Below are positions 52,498 to 62,920 of a stretch of 64,000 nt of DNA, piece by piece; position 1 is the first letter of the stretch, and every line of letters starts with the position of its first letter. The stretch lies in NCBI RefSeq assembly GCF_024053505.1, contig NZ_JAMXQS010000004.1:248001-312000 (forward strand), in the 5' to 3' direction. The DNA comes from Mesorhizobium liriopis (GTDB lineage: Bacteria; Pseudomonadota; Alphaproteobacteria; Rhizobiales; Rhizobiaceae). The position numbers were made by a program, and so were the translations under genes. Below the pieces are notes generated by a model. It ran no database searches. It saw only the letters and a list, made by a program, of their open reading frames with translations, and was not told where the DNA came from.

Positions 52498-53580
52498 ATG
52501 TTTACCCTGCTTGCCGCCTTCGCCGAAGACGTCTCACTCTTCAATGTCTTCCGCTACATCACGTTCCGCACCGGCGGCGCGCTGATCACCTCTGCCTTGA
52601 TCGTCTTCATCTTCGGCCCGCGCATCATCGACTCGCTGCGCCTCCGCCAGGGCAAGGGACAGCCGATCCGCGCGGACGGCCCGCAGACGCATTTCAAGAA
52701 GGCCGGCACGCCGACAATGGGCGGGCTGATGATCCTATCGGGCATCGTCGGCTCGTCGCTGCTCTGGGCCAACATCACGAGCATCTATGTCTGGGTGGTG
52801 CTGCTGGTCACGCTCGGCTTCGGCGCGATCGGCTTCTATGACGACTATCTGAAGGTCACCAAGCAGAGCCACCTCGGTCTCTCGGGTAAGGCGCGTCTGG
52901 GCATCGAGTTCCTGATCGCGGCGATTGCGGCCTATTTCATCATGCGCGCGGGGCAGGCGCCGTTCTCATCGTCGCTGACCTTTCCCTTCGCCAAGACGTT
53001 CCTGATCAATCTCGGCTGGTTCTTTATTCCCTTTTCCTGCGTGGTGATCGTGGGTGCCGGCAATGCCGTAAATCTCACGGACGGGCTCGATGGCTTGGCC
53101 ATCGTGCCGATCATGATCGCGGCCTCGTCTTTCGGCGTGATCGCCTATCTCTCGGGCAATGCGGTGTTCGCCGACTATCTCCAGATCCATTTCGTTCCGG
53201 GCACAGGCGAACTGGCCGTGGTGCTGGGTGCAGTGATCGGGGCGGGTCTCGGCTTTCTCTGGTTCAACGCACCGCCGGCTGCCATCTTCATGGGCGACAC
53301 GGGCAGCCTCGCCATGGGTGGGCTCATCGGCTCCATCGCCGTGGCCACCAAGCACGAGATCGTGCTCGCCATCATCGGCGGCCTGTTCGTGGTGGAAGCG
53401 CTGTCGGTGATCATCCAGGTCGGCGTGTTCAAGGCGACCGGCAAGCGTGTGTTTCTCATGGCGCCGATCCATCACCACTTCGAAAAACTCGGCTGGACCG
53501 AGAGCCAGGTCGTGATCCGCTTCTGGATCGTCGCCGTGATCCTGGCCCTTGTCGGCCTTTCCACACTCAAGCTGCGTTGA
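52498..53580 (+). CDS. mraY: Phospho-MurNAc-pentapeptide transferase
   Basis: The product (360 aa) transfers phospho-MurNAc-pentapeptide to undecaprenyl phosphate, giving lipid I. It has about ten transmembrane helices. Conserved segments are [24 protein letters not shown] (the Asp-Asp pair), [13 protein letters not shown] and the MAPIHHHFE motif near the end. It starts six bases after murF, and murD follows after four bases. Confidence 0.96.
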   Translation: MFTLLAAFAEDVSLFNVFRYITFRTGGALITSALIVFIFGPRIIDSLRLRQGKGQPIRADGPQTHFKKAGTPTMGGLMILSGIVGSSLLWANITSIYVWVVLLVTLGFGAIGFYDDYLKVTKQSHLGLSGKARLGIEFLIAAIAAYFIMRAGQAPFSSSLTFPFAKTFLINLGWFFIPFSCVVIVGAGNAVNLTDGLDGLAIVPIMIAASSFGVIAYLSGNAVFADYLQIHFVPGTGELAVVLGAVIGAGLGFLWFNAPPAAIFMGDTGSLAMGGLIGSIAVATKHEIVLAIIGGLFVVEALSVIIQVGVFKATGKRVFLMAPIHHHFEKLGWTESQVVIRFWIVAVILALVGLSTLKLR

Positions 53581-53584
53581 TACC

Positions 53585-54982
53585 ATGATCCCCGCCGAAA
53601 GCTTCCGCGACAGGAAGGTGGCACTGTTCGGGCTGGGTGGCTCGGGCCTCGCCACCGCGCATGCGCTGAAGGCCGGCGGGGCAGACGTGCTGGCATGGGA
53701 CGACAATCCGGCCAGCGTCGCTCGGGCAGAAGCCGCCGGCATTCCGACGGGTGATCTGCGTGGGGCCGACTGGACGGGCTTTTCCTCTTTCGTGCTTTCG
53801 CCCGGCGTGCCCCTGACCCATCCGAAGCCGCACTGGACTGTGGAACTGGCGCGGGCAGCGGGCGTCGAGGTGATCGGGGACGTCGAGCTGTTCGTGCGCG
53901 AACGCGCGCGGCTTGCACCCGACGCGCCGCTGATCGCCATCACCGGCACCAACGGCAAATCGACGACGACGGCGCTGACCGCACATATCATCCGCCATTC
54001 GGGTCGTGACGCGCAGATGGGCGGCAATATCGGGCGGGCCGTGATGACGCTCGATTCGCCGTCGTCGGATCGCTTCTACATTGTCGAGTGCTCGTCCTAT
54101 CAGATCGACCTCGCACCGTCGCTCAATCCAACGGCTGGCGTGCTGCTCAACCTGACGCCTGATCACCTCGACCGCCACGGCACCATGCAGCATTATGCCG
54201 AGATCAAGGAGCGGCTGGTCGCGGGCGCGGAAACGCCGGTTATCGGCGTGGACGATTCTTATTGCGCTGCCATTGCCGACCGATTGGAACGGGCGGGCAA
54301 AGCCGTGGTGCGTATCTCCAAGCGCCTGCCGCTGACGGATGGATACTTCGCGGAAAACACGGACCTGATGGAAGCCACTCACGGCGCTTATGAGCGCATC
54401 GGCTTCCTCGAAGGCATCGGCTCGCTGCGTGGGGCGCACAATGCGCAGAACGCTCTGGCCGCAGTCGCGGCGTGCCTGCGCGTCGGCCTGTCGCTCGGCG
54501 AGATACAGGCCGGGCTCGAAAGCTTTCCGGGTCTCGCTCACCGCATGGAGCAGGTGGGGCGCTTGGGCCGCGTGCTCTTCGTCAACGATTCCAAGGCGAC
54601 CAATGCGGATGCAGCGGCCCCTGCATTGTCGAGTTTCCCGCGCTCCTACTGGATTGCCGGCGGCCTCCCCAAGGAGGGTGGCATCGAGTCCCTGCGGGGG
54701 CTCTTCGGTCGTGTGGCAAAAGCCTATCTGATCGGTGAGGCGGCGCCGTCTTTCGCCGCAGCGCTTGGAGAGGCTGTACCTTACGAGATCGCGGGCACGC
54801 TGGATCAAGCCGTGGAGCGCGCCGCGCGCGATGCGGGGCAGGACGACAATGGCGACGAAGCCGTGGTGCTCCTGTCGCCGGCCTGCGCCAGCTTCGACCA
54901 GTTCAAGAATTTCGAGGTGCGGGGCGACGCGTTCCGCGAAGCCGTCCGCGCATTGGGCGCAGAGCCTGTTGGGGTGAAGTGA
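53585..54982 (+). CDS. murD: UDP-MurNAc-L-alanine:D-glutamate ligase
   Basis: The product (465 aa) adds D-glutamate to UDP-MurNAc-L-Ala. The N-terminal Rossmann segment has FGLGGSG at 15-21, the ATP loop is GTNGKSTT at 121-128, and [11 protein letters not shown] and [13 protein letters not shown] are typical. The start at ATG 53585 follows mraY by four bases; a longer frame from 53549 overlaps mraY and is less likely. The stop overlaps the ftsW ATG (TGATG). Confidence 0.95.
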   Translation: MIPAESFRDRKVALFGLGGSGLATAHALKAGGADVLAWDDNPASVARAEAAGIPTGDLRGADWTGFSSFVLSPGVPLTHPKPHWTVELARAAGVEVIGDVELFVRERARLAPDAPLIAITGTNGKSTTTALTAHIIRHSGRDAQMGGNIGRAVMTLDSPSSDRFYIVECSSYQIDLAPSLNPTAGVLLNLTPDHLDRHGTMQHYAEIKERLVAGAETPVIGVDDSYCAAIADRLERAGKAVVRISKRLPLTDGYFAENTDLMEATHGAYERIGFLEGIGSLRGAHNAQNALAAVAACLRVGLSLGEIQAGLESFPGLAHRMEQVGRLGRVLFVNDSKATNADAAAPALSSFPRSYWIAGGLPKEGGIESLRGLFGRVAKAYLIGEAAPSFAAALGEAVPYEIAGTLDQAVERAARDAGQDDNGDEAVVLLSPACASFDQFKNFEVRGDAFREAVRALGAEPVGVK

Positions 54983-56136
54983 TGCTGAGCCGTCTCGACC
55001 GCAGCCCGGTCGCCACGTGGTGGTGGACCGTCGATCGCTGGTTCCTCGGCGCCTTCCTGGCGCTGATGACGCTGGGCATCGTTCTGTCCTTCGCCGCGAG
55101 CCCGGCGGTTGCCGAGCGCATCGGTCTCGAACCTTATCACTTCGTGACGCGCCAGATCATCTTCATGCTGCCGGCCCTCTTGGTGATGATCGGCGTCTCC
55201 TTCCTCGATGTGAAGGGTGTGCGGCGGGTGGCGTTCGTCATCCTCGCGCTCGCCATGGCGATGATGGTCGTGGCACTTCTGTTCGGCGCCGAGGTGAAGG
55301 GCTCGCGGCGCTGGGTGTCGCTGGCCGGTGTCTCGATCCAGCCCTCGGAATTCCTGAAGCCGGCCTTCGTGATCGTCTGCGCCTGGCTCTTCGCCGAGCA
55401 CAAGCGGCATCCGGAAATTCCGGGCAATATCTTCTCCATGCTGTTGGTCGGCGCGGTGGTCGCGCTTCTGATCCTGCAGCCCGATTTCGGCCAGACCATT
55501 CTCGTCACCGCCACCTGGGGCGCGATGTTCTTCATGGCCGGCATGGCGTGGTTCTGGATCATCCTGTTCGGCGGCATCGGCATCGTCGGCGGCTTCGCAG
55601 CCTATGAATTGCTGCCGCACGTCGCGGGCCGCATCAACCGCTTCATGACGGGCGAGGGTGATACCTATCAGGTCGATCTCGGACGCGAGGCGATCATCCG
55701 TGGCGGCTGGCTCGGCCAGGGGCCGGGCGAGGGCACCGTGAAGCGTATCCTGCCGGACAGCCACACCGACTTCGTGTTCTCGGTCGCAGCGGAAGAGTTC
55801 GGCATCATCCTGTGCATCGGCCTCATGCTGATCTTCGCCTTTGTGGTGATGCGCGGACTCAAGATCGCGCTCGACGAGCATGACGAGTTCACGCGCTTCG
55901 CGGTGGGCGGTCTCGTGATCCAGCTCGGTCTGCAATCGATGATCAACATGTGCGTGAACCTGCAGCTGATGCCGGCCAAGGGCATGACGCTGCCGCTGAT
56001 CTCCTATGGCGGCTCGTCGCTGGTAGCGGTTGCGATCACGGCCGGCATGATCCTTGCTCTGACGCGTTCGCGGCCCGAGCGCCTGCACAAGCCCGGCTTC
56101 GGCGCCTTTTCGCGCAACGCCATTCCGGTGGGTTGA
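54982..56136 (+). CDS. ftsW: Septal peptidoglycan glycosyltransferase FtsW
   Basis: The product (384 aa) is a SEDS-family polymerase that builds septal glycan strands with FtsI. About ten transmembrane helices are visible. KGSRRWVSLAGVSIQPSEFLKP, ILQPDFGQ and PLISYGGSS near the end are hallmark motifs. The ATG 54982 overlaps the murD stop; a GTG three bases earlier is possible. murG begins three bases after the stop. Confidence 0.95.
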   Translation: MLSRLDRSPVATWWWTVDRWFLGAFLALMTLGIVLSFAASPAVAERIGLEPYHFVTRQIIFMLPALLVMIGVSFLDVKGVRRVAFVILALAMAMMVVALLFGAEVKGSRRWVSLAGVSIQPSEFLKPAFVIVCAWLFAEHKRHPEIPGNIFSMLLVGAVVALLILQPDFGQTILVTATWGAMFFMAGMAWFWIILFGGIGIVGGFAAYELLPHVAGRINRFMTGEGDTYQVDLGREAIIRGGWLGQGPGEGTVKRILPDSHTDFVFSVAAEEFGIILCIGLMLIFAFVVMRGLKIALDEHDEFTRFAVGGLVIQLGLQSMINMCVNLQLMPAKGMTLPLISYGGSSLVAVAITAGMILALTRSRPERLHKPGFGAFSRNAIPVG

Positions 56137-56139
56137 TCG

Positions 56140-57261
56140 GTGGCGCGGACGATCCTTCTTTCCGCAGGCGGCACAGGCGGCCACCTGTTTCCGGCGGAAG
56201 CACTGGCTCATGAACTGAAAGCGCGCGGCTGGACGGTGCATCTGGCCACCGACGAGCGCGCCTCGCGCTTTGCAAGCGGCTTTCCGGCAGAAGCCATCCA
56301 TTCGCTGCCTTCGGCGACCATCGGCGGGCGCAACCCCGTCGCGGTGGTGAAGGCGATGCTCAAGATATGGAGCGGCGTGCGCGCCTCGCGAAAGCTGTTC
56401 GCACGGCTCAAGCCGGCGGCGGTGATCGGTTTCGGCGGCTATCCTACGTTGCCGCCATTGTGGGCGGCGACGCAAGGCAACATCCCCTCCATGGTGCATG
56501 AGCAGAACGCGGTGATGGGTCGTGCCAACAAGGCGCTGGCCGCGCGCGTCAAGGCGATTGCCGGCGGGTTCCTGTCGCCGGACGGGCCATGGGCTTCGAA
56601 GATCGTCGTGACGGGCAATCCGGTGCGACCGCCTGTGATCGAGGCTGCCGGGAAAGCCTACGAGCCTTCATCGGGCGACCAGCCTTTCAACCTGCTCGTC
56701 TTCGGCGGCAGCCAAGGGGCGCAGTTCTTTTCGGATGCCCTGCCGGATGCTGTGGCGCTCCTGCCGGAAAATTTGCGCAAGCGCCTGCGGGTCACGCAGC
56801 AGGCGCGGGCCGACGCCGAGGCCGAAGTTCGCGCAGCCTATCATGCGCTCGGCGTGCCGGCCGAGGTCTCGCCCTTTTTCTCGGACATGGCCAAGCGCAT
56901 GGCCGACGCGCATCTCGTGATTTCACGCTCGGGCGCCTCCACCGTTTCGGAGGTCGCGGTGATCGGGCGCCCTGCGTTGTTCGTGCCTTATCCGCATGCG
57001 CTCGATCACGATCAGGCGGCAAATGCGGCAGCACTTCAAGCGGCCGGCGGCGCGGAAGTGCACCCGCAATCGACATTGTCGGCGGAGCGCATCGCCGAGC
57101 TTCTGAGCGAGCTGATGCAGGCCCCGGAGCGGCTGGCGGCCATGGCGCAAGGCGCGCGCTCGGCGGGGCGGCCTGATGCTGCGCGGTTGCTTGCCGATCT
57201 CGCGGAGGCTATTGCGGCGGGTCGCAGCCCAACGGAATTCAAGGAAAGTAACCGCGCATGA
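56140..57261 (+). CDS. murG: Lipid II synthase (GlcNAc transferase)
   Basis: The product (373 aa) adds GlcNAc to lipid I on the inner face of the membrane. The GGTGGH loop is at residues 10-15, and [19 protein letters not shown] and GGSQGAQ motifs follow. It is a GT-B fold, peripheral membrane enzyme. The start is GTG (56140). It overlaps murC by ATGA. Confidence 0.95.
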   Translation: MARTILLSAGGTGGHLFPAEALAHELKARGWTVHLATDERASRFASGFPAEAIHSLPSATIGGRNPVAVVKAMLKIWSGVRASRKLFARLKPAAVIGFGGYPTLPPLWAATQGNIPSMVHEQNAVMGRANKALAARVKAIAGGFLSPDGPWASKIVVTGNPVRPPVIEAAGKAYEPSSGDQPFNLLVFGGSQGAQFFSDALPDAVALLPENLRKRLRVTQQARADAEAEVRAAYHALGVPAEVSPFFSDMAKRMADAHLVISRSGASTVSEVAVIGRPALFVPYPHALDHDQAANAAALQAAGGAEVHPQSTLSAERIAELLSELMQAPERLAAMAQGARSAGRPDAARLLADLAEAIAAGRSPTEFKESNRA

Positions 57262-58667
57262 AGATGCCTGAGACGATCGGACTGGTCCACTTCATCGGGA
57301 TCGGTGGCATCGGCATGAGCGGCATCGCAGAGGTGCTGCACAATCTCGGCTATCGCGTGCAGGGCTCGGATCAGGCGGATGGTGCCAACATCCAGCGCCT
57401 GCGCGAAAAGGGCATCGAGTGCTTCGTTGGCCACAAGGCCGAGAACCTTGGTGACGCCGAGGTTGTCGTCGTTTCGACCGCGATCAAAAAGACCAATCCG
57501 GAACTCGCTGCCGCGCGCGAGAAAATCCTGCCTATCGTGCGCCGAGCGGAGATGCTGGCAGAGCTGATGCGCTTTCGCCAGGCGGTCGCTATCGGCGGCA
57601 CGCACGGCAAGACGACCACGACCTCGATGGTCGCGACGCTTCTCGAGGCCGGCGGGCTTGACCCGACCGTGATCAATGGCGGCATCATCAATGCCTACGG
57701 CACCAATGCGCGCATGGGCGAGGGCGAGTGGATGGTGGTCGAGGCCGACGAGAGCGACGGCACCTTCTTGAAGCTGCCCGCCGAGATTGCGGTCGTCACG
57801 AATATCGACCCCGAGCACCTCGATCATTATGGCAATTTCGAACGCGTGCGTGAGGCGTTCCGCCAGTTCGTCGAGAACGTGCCCTTCTACGGTTTCGGCG
57901 TGATGTGTACCGACCACCCGGAGGTGCAGGCGCTGGTGGGCCGCATCGAGGATCGCCGCGTCATCACCTATGGCGAGAATGCGCAGGCCGATGTGCGCTT
58001 CGCACGTCACCGCATGGACGGCGCGACATCGCTGTTCGACGTGATCATCCGCGACCGCAAGACCGGCAGGGAAGAAACCATCGCCGACTTGCGCCTGCCC
58101 ATGCCCGGCCGGCACAATGTGTCCAACGCGACCGCTGCGATTGCTGTCGCGCATGAACTCGGCATCGACGCGGAGGCGATCAAACGCGGATTGTCCGGCT
58201 TCGGCGGCGTCAAGCGCCGCTTTACACCGACCGGCAGCTGGAACGGCGTGCAAGTGTTCGACGACTACGGGCACCATCCTGTGGAGATCAAGGCGGTCCT
58301 CAAGGCCGCCCGCGATGCCACGAGCGGGCGTGTGATCGCGATTGCCCAGCCCCACCGCTACACGCGCCTGCGTGACCTGTTCGACGATTTCTCGGCCTGC
58401 TTCAACGATGCCGATACGGTGATGGTCGCGCCAGTTTATGCGGCGGGCGAGGAGCCGATCGAGGGCGTGTCTTCGGACGAGCTGGTGGGTCGCATCCGGG
58501 CCGGTGGGCATCGCGATGCCCGCTTCATCGAAGGGCCGCAGGCTATCGTACCAGTGATCCGCGAATTGGGGCGGGAGGGCGATTTCGTGATCTTCCTCGG
58601 TGCCGGCAACATCACGCAATGGGCCTATGCGCTGCCCAAGGAGCTCTCGGAAGCGAGGGCAGCATGA
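57258..58667 (+). CDS. murC: UDP-MurNAc:L-alanine ligase
   Basis: The product (469 aa) adds the first amino acid, L-alanine, to UDP-MurNAc. The Rossmann segment [14 protein letters not shown] is at residues 11-24, and the ATP loop GTHGKTTT is at 114-121. EADESDGTF and [10 protein letters not shown] are MurC signatures. Both ends overlap neighbours by four bases (murG and murB). Confidence 0.95.
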   Translation: MKMPETIGLVHFIGIGGIGMSGIAEVLHNLGYRVQGSDQADGANIQRLREKGIECFVGHKAENLGDAEVVVVSTAIKKTNPELAAAREKILPIVRRAEMLAELMRFRQAVAIGGTHGKTTTTSMVATLLEAGGLDPTVINGGIINAYGTNARMGEGEWMVVEADESDGTFLKLPAEIAVVTNIDPEHLDHYGNFERVREAFRQFVENVPFYGFGVMCTDHPEVQALVGRIEDRRVITYGENAQADVRFARHRMDGATSLFDVIIRDRKTGREETIADLRLPMPGRHNVSNATAAIAVAHELGIDAEAIKRGLSGFGGVKRRFTPTGSWNGVQVFDDYGHHPVEIKAVLKAARDATSGRVIAIAQPHRYTRLRDLFDDFSACFNDADTVMVAPVYAAGEEPIEGVSSDELVGRIRAGGHRDARFIEGPQAIVPVIRELGREGDFVIFLGAGNITQWAYALPKELSEARAA

Positions 58668-59632
58668 CCACGCGCGGCCAGGAATTTCTCGCCCAGTTCG
58701 GTGATAGCCTTTCCATGCTTCGCGGGCGCGTGACGCCCGATGCGGAGATGGAAAAGGTGACGTGGTTCCGTGCCGGCGGCCGTGCCGATGCGCTGTTCCA
58801 GCCGGCCGACGAGGCCGATCTCTCGGCGTTCCTCAAGATCGTACCGCGTTCGGTGCCGATCACGGTGGTCGGCATCGGCTCGAACCTGCTTGTGCGCGAC
58901 GGCGGCATTCGCGGCTTCGTGGTGCGGCTGTCCGCCAAAGGCTTCGGCACCGCGCGGGCGATCTCCGAAACACGGATCGAGGCGGGTGCGGCGACGCCGG
59001 ACAAGCATGTGTCGGGCGTGGCCTACGACGCCGGCATCGGCGGGTTCCATTACTTCCACGGTATTCCCGGCGGCATCGGCGGGGCGGTGCGCATGAATGC
59101 AGGTGCCAACGGGACCGAGACGGCTGAGCGGCTGATCGAGGTTCGCGCGCTCGACCGCGATGGCGAGGTCCGGACGCTTTCGAATGCCGAAATGGGGTAC
59201 TCCTACCGCCATTCCTCGGCACCCTCCGACCTGATCTTCGTGTCAGCCCTTCTCGAAGGCTACACGGAGGAGCAGAAGACCATTCGTGCCTCCATGGACG
59301 CCGTGCGCGAGCATCGCGAGTCGGTGCAGCCGGTGCGCGAGAAGACGGGTGGCTCGACCTTCAAGAACCCCGAGGGCACGTCCGCCTGGAAAGAGATCGA
59401 CAAGGCCGGCTGCCGTGGGCTGATGATCGGGGCCGCGCAGATGTCGCCGATGCACTGCAACTTCATGATCAACACCGGCTCGGCATCTGCCCATGATCTG
59501 GAATTGCTGGGTGAGACCGTGCGGGCACGCGTGCTGGAGAATTCGGGCATCAAGCTCGAATGGGAGATCAAGCGCCTGGGTGAGTTCCGCCAGCACGCGC
59601 AAGTCCAGGAATTTCTGGGCCAGCTGATCTAG
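58664..59632 (+). CDS. murB: UDP-N-acetylenolpyruvoylglucosamine reductase
   Basis: The product (322 aa) reduces enolpyruvyl-UDP-GlcNAc to UDP-MurNAc with FAD and [16 protein letters not shown] and [13 protein letters not shown] bind [18 protein letters not shown] is the classic motif, and GSTFKNPEG holds the catalytic Ser. The Tyr-loop pattern is of the type II MurB found in many alphaproteobacteria. The ATG 58664 overlaps the murC stop. A 76-base gap with a hairpin precedes ddl. Confidence 0.95.
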   Translation: MTTRGQEFLAQFGDSLSMLRGRVTPDAEMEKVTWFRAGGRADALFQPADEADLSAFLKIVPRSVPITVVGIGSNLLVRDGGIRGFVVRLSAKGFGTARAISETRIEAGAATPDKHVSGVAYDAGIGGFHYFHGIPGGIGGAVRMNAGANGTETAERLIEVRALDRDGEVRTLSNAEMGYSYRHSSAPSDLIFVSALLEGYTEEQKTIRASMDAVREHRESVQPVREKTGGSTFKNPEGTSAWKEIDKAGCRGLMIGAAQMSPMHCNFMINTGSASAHDLELLGETVRARVLENSGIKLEWEIKRLGEFRQHAQVQEFLGQLI

Positions 59633-59676
59633 GACAGTCTTCCCAGATCATCCTCCCGCAAGCTTCGCTCCGTAAG

Positions 59677-59703
59677 CCCTTTCCATTCAGTGAATTGGAA
59701 GGG
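59677..59703 (+). promoter_or_regulatory. Hairpin that sequesters the ddl ribosome site
   Basis: CCCTTTC at 59677-59683 pairs with GGAAGGG at 59697-59703 (one G-T pair), and after one mismatch ATTC pairs with GAAT around a three-base loop. The 3' arm GGAAGGG is the ribosome site of ddl (ATG 59709), so the fold would reduce ddl translation until opened. Confidence 0.45.
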
Positions 59704-59708
59704 CGCGG

Positions 59709-60632
59709 ATGAGCAAGCATGTTGCGGTGCTGATGGGGGGATTCTCGTCCGAACGCCCCGTCTCGCTCTCTTCCGGCAAGGCCTGTGCTGACACGCTCGA
59801 GGAAGCCGGCTACCGGGTCTCGCGCGTCGATGTCGAGCGGGATGTCGGTTCGGTGCTGGCCGAACTGAAGCCCGACGTCGCCTTCAACGCCCTGCATGGG
59901 CCGTTCGGCGAGGACGGCACGATCCAAGGCGTGCTCGAATATCTGCAAATTCCTTACACGCATTCCGGCGTGCTCGCCTCGGCGCTGGCGATGAACAAGG
60001 AGCAGGCGAAGAGGGTTGCCAAGGCTGTCGGTATTCCGGTGGCCGAATCCAGGGTCATGAGCCGCTTTGCCATCGGCAACAAGCACCCGATGCCCGCACC
60101 TTATGTCGTGAAGCCCGTCAGCGAGGGGTCGAGCTTCGGCATCGTCATCGTGGACGAGGGGCAGAGCCATCCGCCGCAGGTGATCGGCTCGGATGAATGG
60201 CGCTACGGCGACACTGTGATGGTCGAGCGCTACATCGCCGGTCGCGAGCTGACCTGCGCCGTGATGGGTGACGTTGTGTTGGGTGTGACCGAGATCATTC
60301 CGGTCGGATCGAAGTTCTACGACTTCGACGCAAAGTACGCCACCGGCGGCTCTAAACACGAATGTCCGGCAAATCTTAAACCGAATATTTACCAAAAAAT
60401 ACAAACACTCTCCCTCAAGGCTCATCAAGCAATCGGGTGTCGCGGCGTGTCCCGTTCCGACTTCCGCTACGACGACCGAAGGGGTGAAGACGGCGAGCTG
60501 ATCTGGCTCGAAGTGAACACCCAGCCGGGGATGACGCCGACTTCGCTCGTGCCGGAAATCGCGCTCCATGCGGGACATTCCTTTGCCGAGCTCCTGAGTT
60601 GGATGGTGGAGGACGCGTCTTGCCTGCGTTGA
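59709..60632 (+). CDS. ddl: D-alanine:D-alanine ligase
   Basis: The product (307 aa) joins two D-alanines with ATP. Motifs are [14 protein letters not shown] near residues 10-23 (with Glu15), [18 protein letters not shown], and the C-terminal ATP/Mg site [13 protein letters not shown]-grasp fold, cytoplasmic. The short stretch 60355-60412 is AT-rich with codons such as ATA, CTT and TCT unlike the rest of the gene, although the protein remains conserved there. The stop lies inside ftsQ by 13 bases. Confidence 0.95.
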   Translation: MSKHVAVLMGGFSSERPVSLSSGKACADTLEEAGYRVSRVDVERDVGSVLAELKPDVAFNALHGPFGEDGTIQGVLEYLQIPYTHSGVLASALAMNKEQAKRVAKAVGIPVAESRVMSRFAIGNKHPMPAPYVVKPVSEGSSFGIVIVDEGQSHPPQVIGSDEWRYGDTVMVERYIAGRELTCAVMGDVVLGVTEIIPVGSKFYDFDAKYATGGSKHECPANLKPNIYQKIQTLSLKAHQAIGCRGVSRSDFRYDDRRGEDGELIWLEVNTQPGMTPTSLVPEIALHAGHSFAELLSWMVEDASCLR

Positions 60633-61555
60633 GGTCGGCGCAATTTCGAAACGGACGACGGGCCGGCGTGGACGAAGGTTCGCGCCAGGGTTTCGTGCTG
60701 CCGAAGCTTCTGCGCCGCCCGGCGCGCTTCGCCGGCCGTCTCGTCAAGGGCGAGGTCAACCCGCCGCGTTATGCCAATGCCATCGCCACGTCGCTGCTGA
60801 TCGGTTCGAGCCTGCTCTACGGCACGATCCAGGGCGGCCACGGTCCCGATGTGGTGAAGGCCTTGACCTCGCGGTCGGGCTTCGCCGTCGATCAGGTTCA
60901 CGTCGCAGGCAACCACGAGACGTCCGAGATCGACATTCTCGACCAGCTCGAATTCGATGGCTGGACTTCGCTGGTCGGCTTCAACGTGGACAGCGCCCGC
61001 GAACGCATCGCGAGCCTGCCCTGGATCGAGAAGGCATCGGTCCGCAAGATTTACCCCTCGACGGTGGAAGTGAACGTCATCGAGCGTGAGCCTTTCGCCA
61101 TCTGGCAGCACGGCACGACGCTGACAGTGGTGAAGCGCTCGGGCGAACAGATCACGGAATATACGGGCCGCGCCAAGGCCAAGCTGCCACTGATCGTGGG
61201 CGAGGGCGCCCCCGAACACGCCGCTGAGTTCGTTTCGATGGTCGCGGCCGATTTCCCCGATATCGCCAACCGCGTGCGCGGCTATGTCCGCATCGGTGAT
61301 CGGCGCTGGAATCTCTATCTCGACAACAATGTCGTGGTGAAGCTGCCCGAGTATGACGCCAAGGACGCGCTCGCGAAGATTTCGCAGATGGAAAGCGAGA
61401 GCGGTGTGCTTGGTCGCGACATCCTGTCGGTCGATCTTCGGCTTGCCGACCGCGTGGTGGTTCAACTGACGCCCGAGGCGGCTGACGCGCGCCAGAAGGC
61501 CATCGAAGAAGAAGACAAGGCTGCGCGCAAGCGCAAGCGGGAGACGCGCGCATGA
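60620..61555 (+). CDS. ftsQ: Cell division protein FtsQ
   Basis: The product (311 aa) is a bitopic divisome scaffold. The N-terminal 60 residues are cytoplasmic and basic, one membrane helix lies near residues 55-72, and a POTRA domain follows ([20 protein letters not shown]), then the beta domain ([14 protein letters not shown]). The start is TTG 60620, because GGAGG is seven bases upstream; it overlaps ddl by 13 bases. Alternative starts upstream lie deeper in ddl. It overlaps ftsA by ATGA. Confidence 0.92.
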   Translation: MPALRSAQFRNGRRAGVDEGSRQGFVLPKLLRRPARFAGRLVKGEVNPPRYANAIATSLLIGSSLLYGTIQGGHGPDVVKALTSRSGFAVDQVHVAGNHETSEIDILDQLEFDGWTSLVGFNVDSARERIASLPWIEKASVRKIYPSTVEVNVIEREPFAIWQHGTTLTVVKRSGEQITEYTGRAKAKLPLIVGEGAPEHAAEFVSMVAADFPDIANRVRGYVRIGDRRWNLYLDNNVVVKLPEYDAKDALAKISQMESESGVLGRDILSVDLRLADRVVVQLTPEAADARQKAIEEEDKAARKRKRETRA

Positions 61556-62862
61556 GCTGGCTGGCAGGCAAGAACGACGTGCCGGCGCGCCGCAAGGGCA
61601 TCGTCACCGTGCTCGACGTGGGGTCGAGCAAGGTCTGCTGCATCGTGGCGCGTCTGCGGCCGGCGGACGAGGGGCAGCTGCTGCGTGGTCGCACGCACAA
61701 CATTCAGGTCATCGGCATCGGTCATCAAAAGAGCCAAGGCGTGAAGTCCGGCGTGGTGGTCGATCTCGACCGTGCCGAACAGTCGATCCGTCTGGCAGTG
61801 GACGCTGCGGAGCGCACGGCCGGCCTCACGGTCGATTCGCTGTTCGCGAACGTGTCGGCGGGCCGGCTCCGGTCCGAGACGTTTCAGGCTACCGTCAAGC
61901 TCGGCGGCCACGAAGTCGATGCTTCGGACGTCGAGCGCGTCCGCGCTGCCGGCACCAAGCAGGCGCTGCGGGCCGAGCGACAGGTCGTGCATTCGCTGCC
62001 CGTCGCCTTCAGCCTCGACAGCGAGCGTGGCGTGCGTGATCCGCGCGGCATGGTGGGCGAGACGCTGGGCGTCGATATGCATGTTCTGACGGGAGATTCC
62101 GCGCCGCTGCGCAACCTTGAGCTTTCGGTCAACCGTGCGCATCTTTCGGTCGAGCGCATGGTGGCGACCCCCTATGCCAGCGGCTTGGCGGCGCTTGTCG
62201 ACGATGAGCTGGAAATGGGTGCCGCTTGCATTGACATGGGCGGCGGCACGACCACGATCGCCGTCTTCTCGGAAGGTAAGTTCGTTTATGCCGATGCCCT
62301 TGCGATCGGCGGCAATCACGTGACCATGGATCTCGCGCGTGGCCTTTCGACCCGTCTCGAAGATGCCGAGCGGCTGAAGGTCATGCACGGCTCGATCCTG
62401 CCGGGCCTTTCGGACGAGCGCGACATCGTTTCCTATCTGCCGATCGGCTCGGACGAGAACGACCCGCCCGCGCAGATTCCGCGCTCGGTGATGTCGCGCA
62501 TCATTCGCGCCCGCGTCGAGGAGACGCTGGAAATGCTGCGCGACCGCTTGAACAAGTCGGGCTTCTCTTCGGCCGTCGGTAAACGTGTGGTGCTGACGGG
62601 CGGTGCGAGCCAGCTTGCGGGCCTGCCGGAAGCCGCGCGCCGGATTCTCGGCCGCAATGCGCGCATCGGCCGTCCGCTGGGTGTCGCGGGCTTGCCTGAG
62701 GCGGCGAAGGGACCGGCCTTCTCGGCCGCTGTCGGATTGATGGTCTACCCACAGACCGCAAGCTTCGAGAACCGCTCGCGTGGCAAATTAACCCCCATGC
62801 GCGTGACGGGCACGGGTGGACGCATGAATCGCGTCAGCCAGTGGCTGAAAGAAAGCTTCTGA
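61552..62862 (+). CDS. ftsA: Cell division protein FtsA
   Basis: The product (436 aa) is the actin-like protein that tethers FtsZ to the membrane. VLDVGSSKVCCIVARL near the N-terminus is the phosphate-1 motif, CIDMGGGTTTIAVF the phosphate-2, and VVLTGGASQLAGLPE the adenosine motif. The last residues (RVSQWLKESF) form the amphipathic membrane-binding helix. It overlaps ftsQ and precedes ftsZ by 58 bases. Confidence 0.96.
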   Translation: MSWLAGKNDVPARRKGIVTVLDVGSSKVCCIVARLRPADEGQLLRGRTHNIQVIGIGHQKSQGVKSGVVVDLDRAEQSIRLAVDAAERTAGLTVDSLFANVSAGRLRSETFQATVKLGGHEVDASDVERVRAAGTKQALRAERQVVHSLPVAFSLDSERGVRDPRGMVGETLGVDMHVLTGDSAPLRNLELSVNRAHLSVERMVATPYASGLAALVDDELEMGAACIDMGGGTTTIAVFSEGKFVYADALAIGGNHVTMDLARGLSTRLEDAERLKVMHGSILPGLSDERDIVSYLPIGSDENDPPAQIPRSVMSRIIRARVEETLEMLRDRLNKSGFSSAVGKRVVLTGGASQLAGLPEAARRILGRNARIGRPLGVAGLPEAAKGPAFSAAVGLMVYPQTASFENRSRGKLTPMRVTGTGGRMNRVSQWLKESF

Positions 62863-62920
62863 ATTTCTTGAATAGTGGCCGCGGCGGCGAAGCGGCAGGA
62901 GAGGCAAAGGAAACCAACCC

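Noticed and set aside
62784-62796. TTAACC near the end of ftsA as a CtrA box for ftsZ
   Set aside because: Only a half-site; no matching TTAA lies seven bases away, so it is not counted as a CtrA box.
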